From contig JAHEYX010000066.1 of the NCBI GenBank assembly GCA_023251415.1, forward strand, positions 1 through 10,528: a stretch of DNA of 10,528 bases. The letters run 5' to 3'. Positions 1 to 5,783 of the stretch are shown here, one piece after another. The translations under genes and the position numbers were made by a program. Under the pieces are notes generated by a model, which saw only the letters and a program-made list of their open reading frames with translations, was not told where the DNA came from and searched no databases. This stretch comes from Chitinophagales bacterium. GTDB taxonomy: Bacteria; Bacteroidota; Bacteroidia; Chitinophagales; CAIODY01. The stretch's first letter is position 1; the number at the start of each line of letters is the position of its first letter.

Positions 1-2
1 GT

Positions 3-737
3 CAAGTACCGTTTTTATGCAATGGTATATGGTGGGATGCTTATGCCAATTACAATTTCAATTCATTGGATCGTCAGGCGGTTAAAGTTGTTTTGATTCA
101 AATGGATATTATGGTTCGCGACACTACTGCTCCGAATGGCTGGGTGTTTGGAAACTTCCAATACAATGGCGCCATGAATAACCAAAATCCTTGGGAAAAT
201 TTAGTGCCGGTAGGATTAATGTTTGGTCAAGATCCAAGTAACAATACCAATTTCTCAAATCCTACACCAACACGTACGGTAATCAATAGCTTGTTAAAAG
301 AAACGATTATTAATCCGGATTCAACTGAATTACCGCCAACACATTTAGGTTGGAACAGTCGTTTAAATGGACCGGTTGATAATCCGCAAAGCTCTTGTTA
401 CAGTTGTCACTCAACGGCCGAATATCCTGCCGGTTCGCCAATCAGTCCGTTATTTAACAGCGATACTTTAGCAGCAGATCCGGTTGGTAGTCCAGGATGG
501 ATGCGTTGGTTCCAAAACTTAAAATGCGGTCAACCGTTTGATGGACCTAAGTATGCTTCTACCGATTTCTGTTTGCAAATGGCAGAAGCAATACAAAACT
601 TCGAAAGTTGGAAAGACAACCGCGGAGGTATATTCTATGAATCCTACATTCCATCCGGTGTAAATGCTACCAATAATGAAATGGTTCGTACCAAGAAACA
701 CGGTATGGTTCATGGATTAGGTCGACGCAACAAGTAA
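3..737 (+). CDS. CxxCH haem-binding (c-type cytochrome-like) protein, C-terminal part
   Basis: The reading frame is open from the left edge, so the start lies outside the window. The first possible start inside (a TTG at 66) falls within continuous coding sequence and is probably just a leucine codon. 244 residues are visible. A single CYSCH motif (396-410, fragment residues 132-136) is the classic c-type haem attachment site, preceded by a Gly/Asn/Pro-rich stretch (WNSRLNGPVDNP). Family knowledge: such a motif means covalent haem attachment after export, so the protein should be periplasmic or outer-surface. No second CxxCH is visible, and I cannot assign an axial Met with confidence. The fragment is rich in Trp, Asn, Pro and Tyr and has no membrane segment. 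It ends in a basic tail (KKHGMVHGLGRRNK). A strong terminator follows 40 bp downstream, so this is the last gene of its transcript. Coding status is firm; the exact family and electron-transfer partner are not recognised. Confidence 0.8.
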   Translation, partial: QVPFLCNGIWWDAYANYNFNSLDRQAVKVVLIQMDIMVRDTTAPNGWVFGNFQYNGAMNNQNPWENLVPVGLMFGQDPSNNTNFSNPTPTRTVINSLLKETIINPDSTELPPTHLGWNSRLNGPVDNPQSSCYSCHSTAEYPAGSPISPLFNSDTLAADPVGSPGWMRWFQNLKCGQPFDGPKYASTDFCLQMAEAIQNFESWKDNRGGIFYESYIPSGVNATNNEMVRTKKHGMVHGLGRRNK

Positions 738-777
738 TTTAAGCGTACAGCTACAGTTTATGAAAACCATCATTCAA

Positions 778-809
778 ACGGAGTTATTCCACTACAATAA
801 CTCCGTTTT
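778..809 (+). terminator. rho-independent terminator of the haem-protein gene
   Basis: A perfect 11-bp stem (ACGGAGTTATT at 778-788 with AATAACTCCGT at 796-806) encloses a 7-base loop and runs into TTTT. It lies 40 bp after the upstream stop codon, the expected place and strand. Confidence 0.85.
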
Positions 810-864
810 AAATCCGGTAGAATAAACAATAGTTTACTGTTAGTTTTGTCTTTAAATATAATTC

Positions 865-899
865 AAAAGCAGCTTTCAGCATTGAAAGCTGCTTTTTTT
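865..899 (+). terminator. second strong rho-independent terminator, insertion point of the RAYT element
   Basis: A perfect 14-bp stem (865-878 with 883-896) has a GCAT loop, and a run of seven T ends at 899. The A-rich left foot would also give a short U-run on the other strand, so it may act in both directions. Only its 3' half, together with the following bases, is duplicated at 2345-2385, so the left copy is the intact terminator. The mobile region begins about 25 bp further on. Confidence 0.85.
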
Positions 900-924
900 A
901 TGCAAAACACTTCATGTGTTTTCT
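884..924. repeat. 41-bp direct repeat, left copy, bounding the mobile region
   Basis: The 41 bases 884-924 are identical to 2345-2385, including the seven-T run. The unit contains the right arm of the terminator stem and a small hairpin of AAAACAC and GTGTTTT around TTCAT. Identity stops sharply on both sides (T at 883 against C at 2344; T at 925 against G at 2386). The two copies bracket the RAYT/REP region. Confidence 0.95.
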
Positions 925-944
925 TGTTATTTTAATATTCCATT

Positions 945-980
945 GTTCAGCGTTGTTGTTAGCATATTGTTAGCGTATTT
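945..980. repeat. degenerate left-end GTT(C/A)AGCG units
   Basis: Successive units begin at 945 (GTTCAGCG), 958 (GTTAGCAT) and 969 (GTTAGCGTA), and run into the REP at 985, which is itself preceded by GTTC. They are degenerate reverse complements of the right-end unit GACTACGCTTAACGA, so the element ends carry the same motif in opposite orientation. Confidence 0.6.
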
Positions 981-1134
981 GTTCAGCGTAGTCTCCTGAC
1001 TACGCTGTTGCGGATTCAAATCTTTGATTTGATTTAGAATTGAAATGTAATTTAAGATTGATTCAATATTATTCGTAAATGCAATGTAATTGCACTTAGT
1101 TATTATTTCGCAATCAGCCTGCCCGCCAACCATA
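979..1134. repeat. 156-bp direct repeat, copy 1
   Basis: Bases 979-1134 match 1885-2040 at a constant offset of 906 with one difference (T997 against C1903, in the REP loop). The unit consists of a REP hairpin, about 100 bp of AT-rich sequence, and an end reading CGCAATCAGCCTGCCCGCC. Short minus-strand ORFs in both copies are products of the repeat with no protein features, and I do not call them genes. The two copies flank the RAYT gene in direct orientation. Confidence 0.95.
985..1006 (-). repeat. REP hairpin 1 (loop TCCT)
   Basis: Arms AGCGTAGTC (985-993) and GACTACGCT (998-1006) form a perfect 9-bp stem around TCCT. Its reverse complement is identical to the hairpin at 2101-2122, so the two form an inverted pair across the transposase gene, the arrangement known as a REPIN. 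Confidence 0.85.
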
Positions 1135-1152
1135 TGTTTTACAACAATTGGC

Positions 1153-1172
1153 GGGGAGACTACGATTAACGA
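1153..1172 (+). repeat. orphan REP half-site plus one 15-bp unit
   Basis: GGGGAGACTACGATTAACGA at this place matches the right half of the REP and first tandem unit at 2275-2294 with small differences (A for C in the unit), but the left arm is absent. It lies just after the first 156-bp repeat and about 100 bp before the transposase start. Confidence 0.6.
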
Positions 1173-1234
1173 ATGTCGTGCAGTATAAACATTTTACAAC
1201 GTTTATTAAACGGTTTGGAACGTTTATACATTCG
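1170..1234 (+). promoter_or_regulatory. interrupted inverted repeat in the transposase leader
   Basis: CGAATG and TATAAAC on the left (1170-1190, separated by about 8 bases) are complementary to GTTTATA and CATTCG on the right (1222-1234). Inside the loop AACGTTTAT occurs twice (1198-1206 and 1219-1227). Its position directly upstream of the RAYT start suggests a leader structure or an enzyme/operator site. That role is inference from position only. Confidence 0.4.
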
Positions 1235-1274
1235 TCGAAGTCCAGAGATATATTAAATCGATTTTGCACTAAAA

Positions 1275-1820
1275 ATGTCAGACAGTTATCAAGTTCAAGA
1301 CCAATATGGGGCATACTTTTTAACATTTCAAATTATTGAATGGGTTGATATATTTACTCGAAAGAAATATCGAGACATTTGTATTGATTGTTTTAAGTTC
1401 TGTAGAGCTCATAAAGGAATGGAGTTATTTGGTTACGTGATTATGAGTAATCATATCCATCTCATAATACGAAGTAGAAATGGCAATTTATCGGGTTTGA
1501 TTCGCGATTTTAAAAAATATACAGCAAAGCAAATTATCAAAGAAATAACTACTGGTGGTTTTGAAAGTAGAATAGATTGGTTATTACATCGAATGAAATT
1601 TAATGCAGCTTATAATGCACGTAGTTCTGAATATCAACTATGGACACATGAAAATCACGCAGTAGAACTCTATTCAAATAAATTTATACAACAGAAGTTA
1701 AATTACATACATCAAAATCCTGTCCGTGCCGGAATCGTTGAGCGTCCGGAACATTACCTGTATAGTAGTGCAACCAACTATGCAGAATTGGAATCAATAA
1801 TGGAAATTGATTTTATTTGA
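1275..1820 (+). CDS. RAYT (REP-associated tyrosine transposase), IS200-like HUH family
   Basis: This is a complete 181-residue Y1 HUH transposase (Y1_Tnp, IS200-like fold) of the REP-associated subfamily. The metal-binding HUH motif is SNHIHLIIR, with His60 and His62. The catalytic tyrosine is very probably Tyr82 in RDFKKYTAKQI. The C-terminal signature YIHQNPVRAG (144-153), followed by RPEHYLYSS (157-165), is characteristic of RAYTs rather than classical IS200 TnpA. Known role: single-strand nicking and rejoining at hairpins, through a 5'-phosphotyrosine link, to move REP sequences. Length and motifs are intact, so the enzyme may be active. The ATG at 1275 is preferred because the conserved N-terminal YFLTFQ strand follows directly. 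REP hairpins, half-sites and a 156-bp direct repeat surround it, giving it likely substrates in cis. No accessory TnpB-like gene is visible. Confidence 0.93.
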   Translation: MSDSYQVQDQYGAYFLTFQIIEWVDIFTRKKYRDICIDCFKFCRAHKGMELFGYVIMSNHIHLIIRSRNGNLSGLIRDFKKYTAKQIIKEITTGGFESRIDWLLHRMKFNAAYNARSSEYQLWTHENHAVELYSNKFIQQKLNYIHQNPVRAGIVERPEHYLYSSATNYAELESIMEIDFI

Positions 1821-1850
1821 AAATGGGTATCAGTTGTTGAAGTTCTGAGG

Positions 1851-1858
1851 GGAGATTG
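1851..1858 (+). repeat. orphan half-site of the GCAATC hairpin
   Basis: GGAGATTG, preceded by GG and followed by TTAAGAATC, resembles the right arm of the GCAATC/GATTGC hairpins at 2075 and 2241. It lies 30 bp after the transposase stop. With the half-site at 1153-1172 it brackets the gene. The match is short, so this is tentative. Confidence 0.35.
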
Positions 1859-1884
1859 TTAAGAATCAAATCGCAATCAGCCTG

Positions 1885-2040
1885 TTGTTCAGCGTAGTCT
1901 CCCGACTACGCTGTTGCGGATTCAAATCTTTGATTTGATTTAGAATTGAAATGTAATTTAAGATTGATTCAATATTATTCGTAAATGCAATGTAATTGCA
2001 CTTAGTTATTATTTCGCAATCAGCCTGCCCGCCAACCATA
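1885..2040. repeat. 156-bp direct repeat, copy 2
   Basis: This is the second copy of the 979-1134 unit, 155/156 identical. Near-perfect identity implies a recent duplication or ongoing homogenisation. Recombination between the copies would delete the transposase gene and leave one solo unit. Confidence 0.95.
1891..1912 (-). repeat. REP hairpin 2 (loop TCCC)
   Basis: The same 9-bp arms as REP 1 enclose TCCC. Its reverse complement is identical to the hairpin at 2267-2288 (loop GGGA), so these two form a second inverted pair, separate from the 985/2101 pair. Confidence 0.85.
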
Positions 2041-2071
2041 ATATAAAAATAAAAGATTGGAGGGCTTTTTT

Positions 2072-2127
2072 GTCGCAATCAGGAGATTGCTGTACGGCCA
2101 AGCGTAGTCAGGAGACTACGCTTAACG
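2072..2127 (+). repeat. double-hairpin block A (GCAATC hairpin plus REP hairpin 3)
   Basis: The block contains a 6-bp hairpin (GCAATC 2075-2080, loop AGGA, GATTGC 2085-2090), a short link TGTACGGCCA, then REP hairpin 3 (2101-2122, arms AGCGTAGTC and GACTACGCT, loop AGGA) and TAACG. It recurs 166 bp later with 53/56 identity. Both hairpins share the loop AGGA although their stems differ. Confidence 0.85.
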
Positions 2128-2158
2128 GGGCTACGCTTAACGAGCTTTACGATTAATG
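2114..2158 (+). repeat. 15-bp tandem units, first cluster
   Basis: Units of the type GACTACGCTTAACGA occur at 2114-2128 and 2129-2143 (one changed to GGCTACG), followed by a decayed third unit ending TTACGATTAATGG. The first unit starts with the right arm of the REP at 2101. Confidence 0.75.
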
Positions 2159-2237
2159 GAATTACATTTATCTGTAACTTGACTTAACGATTTTGAAATA
2201 GTACTTGTACGAGGAATAATTGACATTTCGATTTCAA

Positions 2238-2293
2238 GTCGCAATCTGGAGATTGCTATACGGCCAAGCGTAGTCGGGAGACTACGCTTAACG
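2238..2293 (+). repeat. double-hairpin block B (GCAATC hairpin plus REP hairpin 4)
   Basis: This is the second copy of the block at 2072-2127: GCAATC hairpin at 2241-2256 with loop TGGA, REP hairpin at 2267-2288 with loop GGGA. Three differences separate the blocks, two of them in the loops, so the stems are kept while the loops vary. The 79 bp between the first tandem cluster and this block (2159-2237) has no recognisable feature. Confidence 0.85.
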
Positions 2294-2339
2294 AGACTAC
2301 GCTTAACGAGACTACGCTTAACAAGACTACGCTTAACGG
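2280..2339 (+). repeat. four tandem 15-bp units at the right end
   Basis: GACTACGCTTAACGA is repeated at 2280, 2295, 2310 (ends ACAA) and 2325 (ends ACGG). The unit is the right REP arm plus TAACGA. The array therefore looks like repeated addition of one half-REP, ending 5 bp before the 41-bp direct repeat. Confidence 0.93.
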
Positions 2340-2344
2340 ACCAC

Positions 2345-2385
2345 GAAAGCTGCTTTTTTTATGCAAAACACTTCATGTGTTTTCT
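2345..2385. repeat. 41-bp direct repeat, right copy
   Basis: It is identical to 884-924. Here the left arm of the terminator is missing, so it cannot form the hairpin seen at 865-896. It lies just upstream of the putative promoter of the 2430 gene. Confidence 0.95.
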
Positions 2386-2388
2386 GAC

Positions 2389-2396
2389 TATATTTG
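2389..2396 (+). promoter_or_regulatory. candidate Bacteroidota -7 element
   Basis: TATATTTG fits the Bacteroidota consensus TAnnTTTG and stands 33 bp before the ATG at 2430. No clear TTG-type -33 element is seen at the usual distance, so the call is tentative. If correct, the mobile region sits immediately upstream of the promoter without breaking it. Confidence 0.35.
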
Positions 2397-2429
2397 CGGT
2401 TTCGTTGATGATCACAATTAATTTTAATT

Positions 2430-5321
2430 ATGTTTTTGCTTGTTGTTAAACGTGCGCTGTTTTGTTGCTTCTTGTTATTACCTTTTATTGGCTTTGCACA
2501 ATCATTGGATAAATACCAAAATATCGAATCCAATAATATTCGTATCGATCCGCGCTGGATTGAGTTGAATGATTGTCATGAGTTTATTTGGGCTTATGAT
2601 GTGGTGGCTGATAAGGATGGCAATACCTATAGTACCGGTTATTTCAAGAAGCATTTGTTTGTAAATGGTAATTATTTGGCACCTTCTTGTAAAGCCACTG
2701 CAAACTGTAACGAAATTTTATTCATCATCAAACGCAATGAAGCCGGCAAATTTATTTGGATTCGTTACATCAACGGTCAATCGCGCCCGGCTCGTTTGGC
2801 TATTAGTCCAACCAACAAATTAGTATTACTCGGAACACTCTATTCCAATAAAGCCAGTTTCAGTACTGCTGATACGAGTGTCATTCCGATTAAGATGGAA
2901 AGTCAATACGGCTGCACTTCTTTCTTAGCCGAATACGATTTGAATGGAACTTTATTGCGTGTTAAATTGCACAATGAAAAACCGAATTTTACTGCTAATA
3001 ATCTTGTCGTAACCCCAAACAATCAAGTGATAATGGTGGGTACTTACGAATTCAGAAGTTATAAACGACCGTCTTTAGTGCAACGCAGTTATTATGTAGA
3101 ATCTTGGGATGCCAATTGGAATCCGTTGTGGATTAAAATGGGTGATACTACTTCGAATAGTATTCTAAGCTCGGTAGGGATTGATGATCACACTACTATC
3201 ATTGTTTCCGGCTCTTACACGAATAAGTTACTGATTGGTAATAAAAAATTCGAATGTGAAAATTATGATGGCGTTCCTTTTGTGGCTGCTTTTAATCAGT
3301 ATGGACAATTTCTTTGGTGCAACGATTCACTTAACAAAAATAAAAACGGCTATGCATCTAATGTCGTTGTTGATAGTAAGGGCAATTCGTATGCGCTAAT
3401 AAGCTCATCGTATTCCTTTGCCGATTTAACTAAATTAGATAAAAACGGAAATAAGGTTTGGAGCCAACGCTTTTCATCTAAAGCAACTATCTATATGGAA
3501 CGCATGCTCATCGATGCCAAAGATCAAATTTATATCTGTGGCGAATCTTATGGAGCATTGTTTCCATCAAAGGCTGCAGCACAATACAGTTTTGTGAGTA
3601 AAGGCGGTACCGATATTTTCATGGCGCAATACACTACCGAGGGAGGTTGTAAATGGCTGAAAGTAGGCGGGGGAAAGGGAACAGATTATTGTAAAGCTAT
3701 TACGCTCCATCGCAATAACCTGTATGCTTGGGGTTGGTTCGATTATTATATGGAATTTAATCAATTGCAAATAAAAGAAGTGAAAGGCAATACCTTTTGG
3801 TTAGGGCAGTTTGATTTGGATGAACTGGCATATATCAATGATAAGCCCCTTAAACAAGTAACTAAACAGGTTGTATTAGAAAATGAAGCTGCCAGTAATT
3901 TGAATTGTGAATGTTCGCAAGGAAAAGGTACCAAGCCTACGTTTGTTCCTACCTTAACTGCATTGGCTGAATTGAACGAAATTCAAAAGGCAAGCAATTG
4001 GAAATTCATAACAGAAAAGAGTTATAACTCCTTATTTTATCGCAACTTTCAATTCTCGACCGGTACAAACAGCGCTTTTTATAGTTTAGAACTTTTAGCG
4101 TTTGATCCCTTGGTTTTAACTCCTAATGATAATTCTTTTCAACTGAATTTAACGCCATGTAAAAACAGCGAGAACTTCTCTTCATTGGCCTTATCGGTAG
4201 GTAAAGAACAAGCTATTATTCGTTATTTACCTAGTTTTGAATGGGACGATTTTGATCATTCTGCCAAAGCTTATTTGGAAGTCTTGTATGAAATTTCAGA
4301 AACTGATCACGAACATTTATTGAAGCAACTGTTGTTTGATCGAGAGCTAACCAATTTACCGGCTTTCATTCAAAAAGTGAATTTGAAGTACCATTGTGTG
4401 ATTCCATTAAATTCGAATGAGCCCGAAGAATTTATCAAGGCAATGTTAGAGGAATTCGAAAAGCGAAACATCTATCCCAATGATTTTATACTAAATGAGT
4501 TTATCCTAAGTGAAAATGGCACTCATCGGATAACACAAACAGAGCAAGAACGATTACGGAAATTGTTTTATGAAATCATAAGTAACCGTCCTTTTTCTGA
4601 ATTGGATAATTTTTTAAAACCACAGTTTAATATTGATTTTGACACTAAATTTATCAGCTTACAAGTAAATGCGAATGTATTGCGTAAGTGGGATTTAATT
4701 GGCAACCGGGCTTTACTTAACAATAAAGGCCAGTATGAAGCAGTGCCAATGCTGGCAACGGTTAAGGGAACAAATTTTACAACTAAACTTGGTTTTCAAA
4801 CCACTATCAGTGCGATTTGTATGCCTAAAGCTGAATTGAGCGGAACCGGTATTTTATTGGTAGCAAGTAATGCACAACTGATAAATAACAATACCGACCG
4901 TGAACGATCGATGATTCATTTGCGTCAATTCAAGTACATTAGCAATCAGTATAATACAAAGAGTAAAAGCGCATGGCCAAATGAGCAAACGTTTATATAC
5001 GACAGTCTTTTGGACAATTTTAGTGGTATAGCTTTAACGGCGGTTAATTTTACAATACCTTTTAAAAATACGTTTATTCTTGGTGTAAGTAAAGAGTTTT
5101 TAATCAATAATAAGATCGTTTCCGGCATCATACAAATCCCATTAAGCAGACAAGGAAACGTTAATTTACCGGCAGCTCATTACCGCGTTCAAACAGAAAA
5201 TGAAGCCATGACCATTAGTACAGACGAGTTAGAAGCTTTCTTTAAAGCCAAGGGTTTCAATGAAGTGAATGTGGTTCAGAACGACAATTTCCTTGATATT
5301 AAATTGTTTAGGAGGTATTAG
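2430..5321 (+). CDS. secreted SBBP-like propeller protein with a long unknown C-terminal half
   Basis: 963 residues. Residues 1-24 form a clear signal peptide: a Lys-Arg, a long hydrophobic core, then GFAQ, a common Bacteroidota cleavage context. Residues about 55-465 contain roughly six repeats of the SBBP/beta-propeller kind: a D-x-x-G/N-x-x-Y/I-x-x-G strand pair, then a strand ending in W, as in ADKDGNTYSTGYF, VDSKGNSYAL and NKVWSQRF. The Cys-rich NCECSQG lies near residue 490. After it come nearly 500 residues that I cannot assign. They include an acidic helical stretch (about 600-740) and beta-rich sequence to the end. The C-terminus (FLDIKLFRRY) does not look like a T9SS sorting domain, so final localisation is unclear; periplasm or cell surface is likely. 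The gene is monocistronic, with an upstream candidate promoter and a downstream hairpin. The ATG at 2430 gives a perfect signal peptide. The function is unknown; repeat assignment is by eye. Confidence 0.85.
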   Translation: MFLLVVKRALFCCFLLLPFIGFAQSLDKYQNIESNNIRIDPRWIELNDCHEFIWAYDVVADKDGNTYSTGYFKKHLFVNGNYLAPSCKATANCNEILFIIKRNEAGKFIWIRYINGQSRPARLAISPTNKLVLLGTLYSNKASFSTADTSVIPIKMESQYGCTSFLAEYDLNGTLLRVKLHNEKPNFTANNLVVTPNNQVIMVGTYEFRSYKRPSLVQRSYYVESWDANWNPLWIKMGDTTSNSILSSVGIDDHTTIIVSGSYTNKLLIGNKKFECENYDGVPFVAAFNQYGQFLWCNDSLNKNKNGYASNVVVDSKGNSYALISSSYSFADLTKLDKNGNKVWSQRFSSKATIYMERMLIDAKDQIYICGESYGALFPSKAAAQYSFVSKGGTDIFMAQYTTEGGCKWLKVGGGKGTDYCKAITLHRNNLYAWGWFDYYMEFNQLQIKEVKGNTFWLGQFDLDELAYINDKPLKQVTKQVVLENEAASNLNCECSQGKGTKPTFVPTLTALAELNEIQKASNWKFITEKSYNSLFYRNFQFSTGTNSAFYSLELLAFDPLVLTPNDNSFQLNLTPCKNSENFSSLALSVGKEQAIIRYLPSFEWDDFDHSAKAYLEVLYEISETDHEHLLKQLLFDRELTNLPAFIQKVNLKYHCVIPLNSNEPEEFIKAMLEEFEKRNIYPNDFILNEFILSENGTHRITQTEQERLRKLFYEIISNRPFSELDNFLKPQFNIDFDTKFISLQVNANVLRKWDLIGNRALLNNKGQYEAVPMLATVKGTNFTTKLGFQTTISAICMPKAELSGTGILLVASNAQLINNNTDRERSMIHLRQFKYISNQYNTKSKSAWPNEQTFIYDSLLDNFSGIALTAVNFTIPFKNTFILGVSKEFLINNKIVSGIIQIPLSRQGNVNLPAAHYRVQTENEAMTISTDELEAFFKAKGFNEVNVVQNDNFLDIKLFRRY

Positions 5322-5420
5322 GAGGGGGGATGGAAAGTAGAAAGTATGATGATTCAAGCTCTTCAAACTTTAGTTAATCCATTCCATGAAATACCTTTTA
5401 TCAAGTATAAATTTAATAAA
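5322..5420. other. intergenic stretch after the 963-residue gene
   Basis: Just after the stop is a G-run (GGAGGGGGG) and a 15-codon ATG ORF at 5330 that shows no protein-like signal. I see nothing else in this part. Further right are a candidate promoter and RNA (5421-5490), about 120 bp without clear features (5491-5612), and a small ORF. Confidence 0.5.
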
Positions 5421-5428
5421 TAGGTTTG
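5421..5428 (+). promoter_or_regulatory. candidate -7 element before a possible short RNA
   Basis: TAGGTTTG matches TAnnTTTG exactly. No ORF starts close downstream; instead two small hairpins and a strong terminator-like hairpin follow within 60 bp. No convincing -33 element is visible. Confidence 0.3.
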
Positions 5429-5433
5429 CATAA

Positions 5434-5490
5434 TAAGATGTAGCACAATCTTACGCATTCGTAAAGCCGCACAATTGTGCGGCTTTATAA
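5434..5490 (+). ncRNA. possible short structured RNA ending in the terminator hairpin
   Basis: Three hairpins stand in a row: TAAGAT/ATCTTA (5434-5453), TACG/CGTA around CATT (5452-5463, partly exclusive with the first), and the 10-bp terminator stem (5463-5486). An exact TAnnTTTG lies about 6 bp upstream. The simplest alternative is that this is only the 3' end of the 2430 transcript. A separate RNA is a hypothesis. Confidence 0.25.
5463..5490 (+). terminator. terminator-like palindrome after the 963-residue gene
   Basis: A perfect 24-bp palindrome (5463-5486) has arms AAAGCCGCAC and GTGCGGCTTT around AATT, followed by ATAATTT. The U-tract is short but the stem is strong. It lies about 140 bp after the stop of the 2430 gene and, being symmetric, could end transcription from either side. 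Confidence 0.7.
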
Positions 5491-5612
5491 TTTAATCACC
5501 CCAACAAAAGGGTAGGGTATTGTGGTCAACTATAATACGATTCTATTTGTGATATAATGAGCTACCGATAATTGGAGTATGGCTTTTTAATAAAGTAATG
5601 AAGCTTTTTTAA

Positions 5613-5780
5613 ATGGTAATGGCGCTAAGTAATCTGCTTAAATCAGTCCATGTTTGTCGACAACTGCTTTCGAAAAGCTTAGTGCAGCTAATTTTGTTTG
5701 GTATTCTACTTGTTTTTATCGTACGCCAGCTTCTTAAATGGACGATAAAGTTCTTTAAAATTGCTTATCAACTCCTGTAA
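5613..5780 (+). CDS. small cationic single-span membrane peptide (55 residues), hypothetical
   Basis: An ATG at 5613 (directly after an in-frame TAA) opens a 55-codon frame ending at TAA 5778-5780. A second in-frame ATG lies at 5619. The peptide has a hydrophilic start (SNLLKSVHVCRQLLSK), a hydrophobic span at about residues 24-37 (VQLILFGILLVFIV), and a basic amphipathic tail (RQLLKWTIKFFKIAYQLL). This is the pattern of a real small membrane protein. The base composition is ordinary for this genome and drops to extremely AT-rich at the ORF's end, where the 21-bp array begins. No homologue is recognised. It could be a membrane-active peptide, a small regulator, or the remnant of a longer membrane protein. 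With 55 codons, chance cannot be excluded. Confidence 0.5.
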   Translation: MVMALSNLLKSVHVCRQLLSKSLVQLILFGILLVFIVRQLLKWTIKFFKIAYQLL

Positions 5781-5783
5781 ATA

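Larger units (their letters stand above)
925..2344. mobile_element. RAYT/REP mobile region (HUH transposase with REP hairpins)
   Basis: This 1420-bp segment lies between two exact copies of a 41-bp direct repeat. Everything repetitive in the window apart from the 21-bp array is inside it: REP hairpins with arms AGCGTAGTC and GACTACGCT, GCAATC hairpins, 15-bp tandem units, a 156-bp direct repeat, and a full RAYT-type transposase gene. Left-end units read GTTCAGCG or GTTAGCGTA, while right-end units read TACGCTTAAC, so the ends are imperfect inverted copies of each other. Known for the family: RAYTs are single-domain HUH transposases thought to mobilise REP/REPIN hairpins. IS200-like enzymes do not normally make target duplications, so the 41-bp flanks are not explained by that mechanism. 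The boundaries are inferred from the direct repeat and could be a few bases off. Confidence 0.8.

Noticed and set aside
66..737. TTG at 66 as the real start of the haem-protein gene
   Set aside because: The frame is open with protein-like sequence (VPFLCNGIWWDAYANYNF) right up to the window edge, so the gene begins further left.
841..848. TAGTTTTG as a promoter -7 element
   Set aside because: It matches TAnnTTTG but is followed within 25 bp by a strong terminator and no gene; such matches are common in AT-rich DNA.
927..1133. Minus-strand ORF of 68 codons, repeated at 1866-2078 as 70 codons
   Set aside because: Both arise from the 156-bp direct repeat and read through REP hairpins; there is no protein-like pattern, and the ends differ only where the repeat ends.
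4946..5131. Minus-strand ORF inside the 963-residue gene
   Set aside because: Antisense shadow of a well-supported gene, with no independent evidence.
5330..5377. 15-codon ORF after a GGAGGGGGG run
   Set aside because: Too short, no protein pattern, and Bacteroidota rarely use Shine-Dalgarno sequences.
5742..5783. An extra array unit at 5742 (ACG in register)
   Set aside because: It falls inside the small ORF, the following 21 bp do not fit the pattern and the base composition is ordinary, so chance agreement is more likely.
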